From assembly GCF_018614195.1 (NCBI RefSeq), contig NZ_JAGGOT010000034.1, positions 147,154 through 211,153 on the forward strand: a stretch of DNA of 64,000 bases, read 5' to 3'. The stretch is from Streptomyces sp. ISL-43. GTDB lineage: Bacteria; Actinomycetota; Actinomycetes; Streptomycetales; Streptomycetaceae. The notes below the pieces were generated by a model. That model had not been told where the DNA came from and made no database searches. It saw nothing but the letters and a program-made list of their open reading frames with translations. The translations under genes were made by a program, and so were the position numbers. Positions 8,231 to 14,681 of this stretch are shown here, piece after piece (positions within the stretch are counted from its first letter, which is position 1; each line of letters opens with the position of its first letter).

Positions 8231-8424
8231 GCGACCCCCTTGGCGCTGCCTGCATCACAAACCGTGCGTGAGTTCGAACCACACGGCGCAACGCAGACTA
8301 TCGGACCCATCACGCCCCCAGGCGGTCCCGCCAATAGTGCCGCATTGAACCTCTTGTGACTACTAGGAGCACGGGTTCACCACGAAGCGTGACGAGCCTC
8401 GCCGGGGGCATATGCCCGAAACCC
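8231..8424. other. Intergenic stretch with palindrome
   Basis: 194 bp between two leftward genes. It contains the 12-bp palindrome GGGCATATGCCC at 8406-8417, just beyond the stop of the putative repressor, which could be an operator or a weak terminator. Nothing else was recognised. Confidence 0.35.
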
Positions 8425-8835
8425 CTATTCCTGTCGGGTGAACGAATCCACCAGACGCTGCAACTGCTCACGCTGAGTAGGCGTCAGCTTGTCCGCGCCC
8501 TCCACGAGCGCCCGAGCCTCACCCGAGGCGGACCACACGACATCGATACCGAAGAACTCGGCGCCGGCTGCGTCCTGGACGCGGCCGAGGGGCACGTCGA
8601 GGCCGGCCGCGAGTCCCCGAAGGGCCGCGTAGTCCGGCGTCTGCACGGGGAGGTCCGTCGCGAGCCGGTGGAGCCAACTGGATTTCACGGCCTGCTCGCC
8701 CGACTCCGGGTCGATGCAGCGCGCTGCGAGGCGGTCGTAGCTCAGCCCCAGAGCGCCCTTGCGCTCCCGTACCAGGTCTCTGAGCTGCGTGCGCCCCGCC
8801 GTGGGGGAACGATCTTGTGCAGCCATGAGGGTCAT
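8425..8835 (-). CDS. Candidate prophage repressor, HTH protein
   Basis: A 136-residue leftward protein; the start at 8835 (MTLMAAQDRS) has GGAG seven bases upstream. TQLRDLVRERKGALGLSYDRLAARC...WLHRLATDLPVQTPDYAALRGLAAGLDVP reads as a Cro/CI-like helix-turn-helix followed by a short tail (EARALVEGADKLTPTQREQLQRLV). It is divergent from the small HTH gene at 9103 across a repeat-rich spacer, the layout of a lysogeny switch, so I favour the maintenance repressor. The leftward XRE gene at 48720 and the regulator at 45747 are rival candidates. Confidence 0.65.
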   Translation of the reverse strand: MTLMAAQDRSPTAGRTQLRDLVRERKGALGLSYDRLAARCIDPESGEQAVKSSWLHRLATDLPVQTPDYAALRGLAAGLDVPLGRVQDAAGAEFFGIDVVWSASGEARALVEGADKLTPTQREQLQRLVDSFTRQE

Positions 8836-9102
8836 CCTGCCACTCCGAGTCATGTCATGGGCCGTGGGGTGTCCATGTGACCAGTGCGGCGGTCCACCTA
8901 TCCCCCCAAGTGGCGGCCGGTCTGCCGTCCCACTCGTCGGACGGATTGTCCATGCGGTACGACGGCGCACGCTAGGGCGCATCGGCCGGTTTGGCCAAAT
9001 CTGCACACGTCATCCAAGAGGCTGGACGAGGCGTCCAAGCTGTGTAATGCTTCATCCATCCAAGCAGTGCAACACTCCACTGCATGAAATGGACGGATGC
9101 TG
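8836..9102. promoter_or_regulatory. Divergent switch region with operator-like repeats
   Basis: Between the putative repressor and the rightward early operon. CATCCAAG or CGTCCAAG occurs at 9011-9018, 9032-9039 and 9057-9064. TGGACG and CGTCCA form a dyad with a 3-bp gap at 9023-9037, and GCAGTG/CACTGC a second one at 9064-9083. TGTAAT near 9042-9047, with TGGACG about 15-17 bases upstream, is a plausible rightward promoter. The spacing fits repressor binding that occludes it. Confidence 0.5.
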
Positions 9103-9393
9103 ATGTCTGAGCACACCATTCCGCTCTACCAACTCGTGGACCGAACGCTGCTGGCCACGCTCATGAAGCGCACCGGCACCGGGGCCTCCATGAGTGTCCG
9201 GGACCTCGCCTCTCAGGCCGACGTATCCCGATCCACGATCGGCAACCTGCTGTCCGGCGTACAGGAAGCCGTCTTCTACCCCACGGCCTGCCAGATCGCT
9301 GCGGCAATCGGTGTGGATGTCCTGATCCTGTTCACCCCGACCGGACGTTCGACCCGTCACTCGGGGCGCATCCGGCTCAAGGCTGCAGCATGA
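9103..9393 (+). CDS. Small XRE-type HTH protein (Cro/early regulator)
   Basis: A 96-residue protein, MSEHTIPLYQLVDRTLLATL. The helix-turn-helix is SVRDLASQADVSRSTIGNLLSGVQEAVFYPTACQIAAAIGVD. It is the first gene of the rightward operon and divergent from the putative repressor, so a Cro-like role is likely. A start six bases earlier (9097) is possible. The stop overlaps the next start as ATGA. Confidence 0.7.
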   Translation: MSEHTIPLYQLVDRTLLATLMKRTGTGASMSVRDLASQADVSRSTIGNLLSGVQEAVFYPTACQIAAAIGVDVLILFTPTGRSTRHSGRIRLKAAA

Positions 9394-9569
9394 CCGCCCC
9401 GTTCAACCGGGCGGCCGCCGAGCAGCGGCTCGGACCTCTGGCGGTCCAGTCGATCAGAGAGCTCGTGGACGCGGCGCCCCCGCTGCGCATGGAGCTACGG
9501 ATGCAGCTGCAAGCGGTATTCGACTCCGCTCGGCCGGCCGTCGAGGCCGAACGCCCGCTCGCTGCCTGA
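9390..9569 (+). CDS. Small hypothetical protein, 59 residues
   Basis: An ATG overlaps the previous stop (ATGA). The product starts MTAPFNRAAAEQRLGPLAV and contains VQSIRELVDAAPPLRMELRMQLQAVFDSARP, which looks like two helices. Codon use matches its neighbours. Function unknown; translational coupling suggests it acts with the upstream HTH protein. Confidence 0.6.
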   Translation: MTAPFNRAAAEQRLGPLAVQSIRELVDAAPPLRMELRMQLQAVFDSARPAVEAERPLAA

Positions 9570-9649
9570 CCCAAGCAAGCGGGGCCGCCCGGACGGCTAG
9601 GTCCGAGACAGCCCCTCGGCAGTACCCACCACAGACAGAGAGGTACACC

Positions 9650-10009
9650 GTGAACCACAAGCCTACCGTCGCCATCTCCGCCATCGCGGAGCAGACGAAC
9701 CCCATGAACCAGCACGCCGCTGGCGCTGCCGCGCTGATGGGCCTGACGCAGATGTACGGGCACCTGCCCGCGCCGTACGTGACGATGCACTCCACGGAGA
9801 CCGCCGTCGGTCTCCAGCTGAACAGCCCGGCCGAGTTCGAGGCGTGGCGGACGGCACTCCTGGTGCCGGCCGAGACCGTGCAGCTGTGGAACGGCCAGAC
9901 CGGTGTCTCCTGGCTGGTGGCCGAGGCCGTGTTCCAGGGCGTTGCGCTTCACCTGACCGGGTTCGGTATCAGCGTGTCGGCGCCGGTGTCGCTGGAGCGT
10001 GCGGCATGA
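9650..10009 (+). CDS. Hypothetical early protein, 119 residues
   Basis: GTG start with AGAGAGG upstream. The middle (TAVGLQLNSPAEFEAWRTALLVPAETV) and end (GVSWLVAEAVFQGVALHLTGFGISVSAP) look like a small alpha/beta fold. No catalytic motif seen. Its stop overlaps the following ATG. Confidence 0.65.
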   Translation: MNHKPTVAISAIAEQTNPMNQHAAGAAALMGLTQMYGHLPAPYVTMHSTETAVGLQLNSPAEFEAWRTALLVPAETVQLWNGQTGVSWLVAEAVFQGVALHLTGFGISVSAPVSLERAA

Positions 10010-10560
10010 CGCACTCGCCCACGCCGACGGAGTTGCTTGCGCTGCGGACCGCGAACGCGGCCCTGCTGAACTCGCCGGACTCCTTCTGCGACATGGTCGC
10101 CACGATCGTGTTCGCCCTCGGGTCGGCGCAGTTGCTCCAGTCCCCGACGCGCGCTGCCGAGTTGACCGCGCGCCGCAACGAGGACATGGCGCTTCGCGGC
10201 GAGCTGGCCCCGATGGGCGAGCCCCGCAAGGTGCCGTTCGAGCTGGGTGACTCGCTGGTCCCGGCAGTGCAGTGGCTGATCGCCCAGGTGGCCGAGCAGG
10301 AAGAGGTCAGGGTCGACCTCTGGGCGCACCTGGACTTCCGGCTCCGGGACATCGAGCGGCTTCGGGCCCGGGTGGCCGAGCTGGAAGCCGAGCGCACCCG
10401 CCCGGCGCCGCTCTTCCCGCCGGACCCCGCCGCGCCGGTCATCGAGCCCCTCGCGGGGACCTTGCGGATCCGCGCCCTGATGGCCGAAGACCCGCACGAG
10501 TCGCCGCTCCACCACGAGCACCGCCTCAGCCGCGACCTCCCGGAGATGCCCCGTGGCTGA
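10006..10560 (+). CDS. Hypothetical early protein with coiled coil
   Basis: 184 residues from an ATG in an ATGA overlap. Residues ~100-130 (VDLWAHLDFRLRDIERLRARVAELEAERT) are a likely coiled coil; the tail is Pro/His-rich. The same type of protein is common in actinophage early regions. Function not recognised. Confidence 0.65.
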   Translation: MTHSPTPTELLALRTANAALLNSPDSFCDMVATIVFALGSAQLLQSPTRAAELTARRNEDMALRGELAPMGEPRKVPFELGDSLVPAVQWLIAQVAEQEEVRVDLWAHLDFRLRDIERLRARVAELEAERTRPAPLFPPDPAAPVIEPLAGTLRIRALMAEDPHESPLHHEHRLSRDLPEMPRG

Positions 10561-10738
10561 CCGCGAGATCACCCCGTTCGGCTGCCGTCACTGCGGCATC
10601 TCCGCTGGCGAGCACGGCCTCCGGTACTTCGCCGCCGCCGGTGTCCACGCCTGGGTGCTGCCGACCAACCACCAGATCCTGCGCCGCATGCAGATGCGCC
10701 GCGCACTCCGCACCACGCGTCTCCTGGAGGACCAGTGA
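10553..10738 (+). CDS. Small Cys-containing protein, 61 residues
   Basis: GTG start inside the end of the previous gene. FGCRHCGISAGEHG near the N-terminus gives a CxxC and nearby His that could bind zinc; the rest (VLPTNHQILRRMQMRRALRTTR) is basic and possibly nucleic-acid binding. Function unknown. Confidence 0.6.
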   Translation: MADREITPFGCRHCGISAGEHGLRYFAAAGVHAWVLPTNHQILRRMQMRRALRTTRLLEDQ

Positions 10739-11139
10739 GCACCAACCCGAGCCGGGAGCCCGGCCTGTCCATCCGCCGCGACGCGACGTGGCTGTCCGGG
10801 ATCCTCCGCGCCGACCAAATCCGCCACGACACCCTCGTCTCCCTCGTCGCCACGTGGGGTGACCCGGACGCCCGGGACGACATCCTCGCCCAGCTCGACG
10901 CGCTCGCCGAGGCCGTGCAGTCCCCGCGTGAGGGCGAACTCGACCACCTCCTCGACGCAGTCGAGGACGCCGCCGGTATGGACGACGCGGAGACCGGTCT
11001 CGACCTGACGGCCGCACTGCGGCTGAGGGGCGAGCTGGACGCGCTGATCACTGTGCTGGCCCGGTTCAACCCGGCGGCCGCCGCCCGGCCCGTGCTGCTG
11101 GCGAAGGTGCCCACCCAGTCGGAGAGGGGTGCAGCATGA
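10735..11139 (+). CDS. Hypothetical helical protein, 134 residues
   Basis: GTG start overlapping the previous stop. Strongly helical and acidic, with LRADQIRHDTLVSLVATWGDPDARDDILAQLDALAEAV followed by a second Asp/Glu-rich half. No domain recognised. It is part of the coupled early operon. Confidence 0.6.
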   Translation: MSTNPSREPGLSIRRDATWLSGILRADQIRHDTLVSLVATWGDPDARDDILAQLDALAEAVQSPREGELDHLLDAVEDAAGMDDAETGLDLTAALRLRGELDALITVLARFNPAAAARPVLLAKVPTQSERGAA

Positions 11140-11408
11140 GCGACCTCGACCAGGCCCGCACCGCGGTTCGACTCCTGATGCCCGCGCTCGCTGGCGGGGG
11201 CCCGGCCCCCGTGTGGCGCACCTGTTTCAGTACGGACGACACCGACAGCCCGACCGGAATCGCCCCGGAGTGCTTCGACGAGGGCCACGATCCGGAGGAC
11301 GGCAGCGTCTACACGTGCTACCCGGAGCCGGTGATCGAGACCGGGTTCCCGCAGTTCGCCGAGTACCTGGCCGCGCTGCTCAACGCTGACCGCGGGAGCG
11401 CCGCGTGA
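11136..11408 (+). CDS. Hypothetical protein, 90 residues
   Basis: Overlaps its neighbours by four bases at each end. Contains TCFSTDDTDSPTGIAPECFDEGHDPEDG and a CYPEP segment; three cysteines but no clear metal site. Function unknown. Confidence 0.6.
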   Translation: MSDLDQARTAVRLLMPALAGGGPAPVWRTCFSTDDTDSPTGIAPECFDEGHDPEDGSVYTCYPEPVIETGFPQFAEYLAALLNADRGSAA

Positions 11409-11746
11409 GCGCCCGTACTGCACTACGTGAGGCGTTGCTGCTCATACACCGTCCCGAGGACGCCGACCGGCTGATCGCCGACTACGACGCCGAGACCGCG
11501 AAGGCCCGGACCGCTCCCGGCCTGGACGAGCGGGCGCTGCGCCTGGCGAACCACATCACCAACACCGGCGGCGAGTGGACCACCGGCAAGGCGCACCGCT
11601 GGGTCACCGAGGCCATCAGCCCGAAACCGCCGATCCATTTCACCCGGCATTCCCTCCAGGCCCTCGCCGCTTACGGCTACCTCACCGAGCGCCGCGAGCC
11701 GGGCCGCGTCTCCTACACCCCGAACTACGTAAAGGACGGGCAGTGA
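11405..11746 (+). CDS. Winged-helix-like protein, 113 residues
   Basis: GTG start, coupled to the upstream gene. The C-terminal half (FTRHSLQALAAYGYLTERREPGRVSYTPNY) reads as a winged helix: recognition helix, turn and a beta-hairpin wing. The N-terminal half is helical. Possibly a DNA-binding accessory of early transcription or replication; this is inference. Confidence 0.6.
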   Translation: MSARTALREALLLIHRPEDADRLIADYDAETAKARTAPGLDERALRLANHITNTGGEWTTGKAHRWVTEAISPKPPIHFTRHSLQALAAYGYLTERREPGRVSYTPNYVKDGQ

Positions 11747-12084
11747 TGTTCATCCGCCGCACCACCTACAACCGGCTCGTCGCCCGCGCCGATGCCTACG
11801 CCGGCGCGTATGTCGCCGCACGGAGGGCCGATCGCCGGAAGGCGGTACCAGCCGCCGCACGCCGGGAGCGCCTGGCCGCTGCCTGCCTGCGGTACCGGGC
11901 CGAGCTCGCCGAGCAGCGAGCGCAGCACGCGGCTGCGCTCGCCCGACAGCAGCGCCGCGCCGACCAACTGCAACAGCAGCTCGACGACGTGCTCGGCCTC
12001 AACAGCTCGGACGTGCAGGCCGGCGTGCGTTGGCAGCAGCGCCGCCAGGACAGGCCACGGCCGTACGTGGAGGCCGGACAGTGA
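11746..12084 (+). CDS. Coiled-coil protein, 112 residues
   Basis: The ATG follows immediately after a GTG (GTGATG), overlapping the previous stop. Very Arg/Ala/Gln-rich helix from about 25 to 85 (RERLAAACLRYRAELAEQRAQHAAALARQQ), almost certainly a coiled coil. Precedes the exonuclease with a GTGA overlap, so it may assist it. Function unknown. Confidence 0.6.
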   Translation: MFIRRTTYNRLVARADAYAGAYVAARRADRRKAVPAAARRERLAAACLRYRAELAEQRAQHAAALARQQRRADQLQQQLDDVLGLNSSDVQAGVRWQQRRQDRPRPYVEAGQ

Positions 12085-12887
12085 TCGCTACCGGCAGCGA
12101 CGAGTACAGCCAGGCCCTGGCAGCACGCATCGGGCAGTTCATCATCGACGCGGACAGCGGCAGTGCCCGCAGCCAGCAGCGGGCAATCGGCCCGTCCGAG
12201 ATCGGCGAGCCGTGCGAACGGCAGCTGTCGTACAAACTCCTCGACTGGCCCGAGACCAGCCGCGACCGCGACCCGATCGCCGCGATCATTGGCACCGGAT
12301 TCCACATGTGGATGGCCGCGCAGTTCGAAGCCCGGCAAGCCCCGCTGCCCGACGGCCGACCCCGGTACCGGATCGAGGAGCGCGTCACCGTGCGGCAGGG
12401 CCCAACCGAGGCCAGCACCACGACCGGCAGCTCGGACCTGTTCGACCGCCTCGCCCTCCTGAACAACGACTGGAAACTCGTCGGCAAGTCGTCGCACGAC
12501 AAGTACCGGCGGCAGGGCCCCAGCACCAAGTACCGGGTCCAGGCCCACCTGTACGGCCTCGGTCAGGAGAACGCCGGACACACGCCCGCCCGGGTCGCGG
12601 TCACGTTCATCGGCCGACACCACGAGCTCATGGTCCACGTGTGGTCCGAACCCTACGACCGACAAATCGCCCTCGACGCGCTCGCCCGGCTCGACCGGAT
12701 CCGCGACACCGCACAGGCCCTGGAGCTCGATCTCCACCCCGAGAACTGGCGGATGATCCCGATCCCCGAAAAGCCCGAGTGCCGGTTCTGTCCCTGGCTC
12801 AAGCCCGGATCCGACGACCTCGCAACCGGATGCCCCGGCGCCCCGAGCCCCAACGCGGGCGCTTCGCTCGAAGCACTCATCGCCTGA
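12081..12887 (+). CDS. Cas4/RecB-like PD-(D/E)xK exonuclease with Fe-S cysteines
   Basis: A 268-residue protein from GTG 12081. Nuclease signatures appear in order: SSDLF (acidic metal ligand), DWKLVGKS (the D-x-K of the active site) and QAHLYGLG (the Q-x3-Y motif). A Cys near the N-terminus (GEPCERQLSYK) and three clustered at the C-terminus (ECRFCPWL and TGCPG) match the four-Cys iron-sulfur cage of Cas4/AddB-type exonucleases. With the following putative ssDNA-binding protein it could form a phage recombination or replication pair. Confidence 0.75.
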   Translation: MIATGSDEYSQALAARIGQFIIDADSGSARSQQRAIGPSEIGEPCERQLSYKLLDWPETSRDRDPIAAIIGTGFHMWMAAQFEARQAPLPDGRPRYRIEERVTVRQGPTEASTTTGSSDLFDRLALLNNDWKLVGKSSHDKYRRQGPSTKYRVQAHLYGLGQENAGHTPARVAVTFIGRHHELMVHVWSEPYDRQIALDALARLDRIRDTAQALELDLHPENWRMIPIPEKPECRFCPWLKPGSDDLATGCPGAPSPNAGASLEALIA

Positions 12888-12946
12888 CCCGCCAGCCACC
12901 AGGCCCCGGCGTGAACCAACCAGCAGACAGCAGAAGCGAGAATCAG

Positions 12947-13618
12947 ATGACCACACCGCAGCAGTACCAGGCGCCCTCGGCCGACGACTTCCTCATGGGA
13001 GGCGGCGGCGCCCCCACCGCAAAGTTCCCCATGCCGGGCACCAGCATCGGCGGCCGGATCACCGAGCGGCCGACCGTCGAGCAGCAGCGGGACATCAAGA
13101 CCGGCGACAAGAAGTTCTGGTCAGACGGAAACCCGATGATGCAGCTCGTCGTGACCGTTCAGACGGACCTGCGTGACCCGGCGATCGAGGACGACGACGG
13201 CCGGCGTCGCCTGTTCGTCAAGGGCCAGCTCAAGAACGCCATCGCAGACGCGGTTCGCCTCACCGGAGCCCGCGGCCTGGAAGTCGGCGGCGGCCTGGCC
13301 GTCACCTACACCCACGACGGGGCCGCGTCGGGGCCCGGGATGAGCCCGCCGAAGCAGTACACCGCGACGTACACCGCGGCGGCCACGGCTGCACTGCACA
13401 CGCCGGACCCGGGCGCCCAGGCACCCGCACCGGCACCCCAGTACGCGCCGCAGCCTGCCGCACAGCCGTACACAGCGCCCCCCGTGGCCGCCGCACCGGC
13501 GCCGGCCCTCCCCGGCTTCACCCCGGAGCAGATCGCCGCCGCGATGGCGAACCCGGCCACGGCCGCGCTCATCGCCCAGCAGCAGGCCGCAGCCGCAGCC
13601 GCGCCCCCGCCGTTCTAA
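12947..13618 (+). CDS. Putative ssDNA-binding protein
   Basis: A 223-residue protein. The N-terminal ~130 residues (SIGGRITERPTVEQQRDIKTG, MMQLVVTVQTDLRDP, RRLFVKGQLKNAIADAV, LAVTYTHDG) have the strand pattern of an OB fold. The remainder is a flexible Ala/Pro/Gln tail, typical of SSB-like proteins. Position between exonuclease and primase supports replication or recombination. No direct SSB signature is decisive. Confidence 0.5.
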   Translation: MTTPQQYQAPSADDFLMGGGGAPTAKFPMPGTSIGGRITERPTVEQQRDIKTGDKKFWSDGNPMMQLVVTVQTDLRDPAIEDDDGRRRLFVKGQLKNAIADAVRLTGARGLEVGGGLAVTYTHDGAASGPGMSPPKQYTATYTAAATAALHTPDPGAQAPAPAPQYAPQPAAQPYTAPPVAAAPAPALPGFTPEQIAAAMANPATAALIAQQQAAAAAAPPPF

Positions 13619-13626
13619 CCCGATCG

Positions 13627-13666
13627 CCGTCCGGGGCTGCGAGACCTCCCCCGCAGCCCCGGACGG
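13627..13666 (+). terminator. Strong stem-loop after the putative SSB gene
   Basis: Perfect 15-bp arms (13627-13641 and 13652-13666) with a 10-nt loop, nine bases beyond the stop. No T-tract. It may attenuate rather than stop the early transcript. Confidence 0.65.
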
Positions 13667-13693
13667 ACCAAGCCCTCAGGAAGGACCCACGGA

Positions 13694-14077
13694 GTGAACT
13701 CCTGGCACCACGCCCAGTCCTCCGCCCGCAAGTGGGGCGGCAGCCCCGACCTGTACCTCCCGATCCACGAGTTCATCGACAGCTCCAAGCAGGTGATCGG
13801 CGACGTCCGTCACCGCTCGCTCTACCACCACACCACCGGCATCTGGCTCGCGCAGCGGATCTTCGGCGTGACGCTCGACGTGCCCAAGAACCGCAGCGTC
13901 GTCCAGGTCCCCGTACGGCTGATCGCCGAACAGCACGTCCTTGAAGATCTCGGCTGGCTTCCCTCGCCAGCCGACTACATCGACGGCATGCCGATCAAGC
14001 CGTGGATGTCCGGCAGCCAGCGCAAGACCGTCCCGCTCTCGCACCTTCTCCTCACCCAGCCCGGAGGCACCCAGTGA
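13694..14077 (+). CDS. DUF6915-like protein
   Basis: A 127-residue protein from a GTG. HHAQSSARKWGG, LYLPIHEFIDSSKQ, VRHRSLYHHTTGIWLAQRIFG, VRLIAEQHVLEDLGWLPSPADY and IKPWM match the conserved His/Trp-rich order of the DUF6915 family as I remember it. Several invariant His, Asp and Arg residues suggest a metal site, but no activity is known. Coupled to the next gene by a GTGA overlap. Confidence 0.7.
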   Translation: MNSWHHAQSSARKWGGSPDLYLPIHEFIDSSKQVIGDVRHRSLYHHTTGIWLAQRIFGVTLDVPKNRSVVQVPVRLIAEQHVLEDLGWLPSPADYIDGMPIKPWMSGSQRKTVPLSHLLLTQPGGTQ

Positions 14078-14583
14078 CCGGAAAGAACTTCCTCGGCATC
14101 CCCGTGCAGGGGGACATCACACAGGGCGCTTCCCGCGTCGAGCAAAAGCCGATCGAAGAGTTCCAGCCCATCCTTCAGGCGGTGCTCGACGATGCAGTCG
14201 TCGTCGAGTTCGGATGGCGGCAGTACACCCCGTACTTCAACGATGGCGAGCCGTGCGAGTTCAGCGTCTACGGAAGCTGGGTCCGCACTGAGGCTGACAC
14301 GGACGTTGAGGACGAGTACGAGCTCGACCTCGACGGCGATCACCCCAGCCTCGGCAGGGTGGAAGGAATCTGGGGGCCCGACCCGGAACGGCCCGGCCGC
14401 GAGAAGCGGATCGGCGAGAAGTTCACCGGCCCGGACCGCGCGCGCTACGACCGCTGCCAGGCCCTGCGCGGCGCCGTCGAGTGTGGCCAGTTCGAACATG
14501 TCCTCCTCGAAGCCTTCGGCGACCACGCGGCTGTGACCGTCCGCCGCCACGGGATCGAAGTCGATTTCTACGACCACGACTGA
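14074..14583 (+). CDS. Hypothetical acidic protein, 169 residues
   Basis: GTG start overlapping the previous stop. Acidic, with VVVEFGWRQYTPYFNDGEPCEFSVYGSW early and VRRHGIEVDFYDHD at the end; the aromatic content suggests a compact beta-rich fold. Function unknown. Followed by a tRNA-like fold and the primase. Confidence 0.65.
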   Translation: MTGKNFLGIPVQGDITQGASRVEQKPIEEFQPILQAVLDDAVVVEFGWRQYTPYFNDGEPCEFSVYGSWVRTEADTDVEDEYELDLDGDHPSLGRVEGIWGPDPERPGREKRIGEKFTGPDRARYDRCQALRGAVECGQFEHVLLEAFGDHAAVTVRRHGIEVDFYDHD

Positions 14584-14595
14584 TCACGCCCCACC

Positions 14596-14644
14596 GCCCC
14601 GGCATCCACGCCGCGAGGGCGCGGGATCGACTCCCGCCCGGGGC
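14596..14644 (+). ncRNA. tRNA-like minihelix (truncated tRNA or mimic)
   Basis: Acceptor-like arms GCCCCGG (14596-14602) and CCGGGGC (14638-14644) enclose a T-arm: stem GCGGG (14621-14625), 7-nt loop ATCGACT (14626-14632), stem CCCGC (14633-14637). The T-arm abuts the 3' acceptor strand exactly as in tRNA, and the loop matches the TTCRANY consensus at six of seven positions. Only 18 nt replace the D and anticodon arms, so it cannot decode. No CCA follows directly. It may be a degenerate tRNA, a structured leader of the primase mRNA, or chance. Confidence 0.4.
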
Positions 14645-14681
14645 ACTACCACCATCCGCACGGCACGACGAGGAGCCCACG

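Noticed and set aside
8262..8285. tRNA-like GTTCGAA sequence
   Set aside because: No acceptor or anticodon stems could be paired around it.
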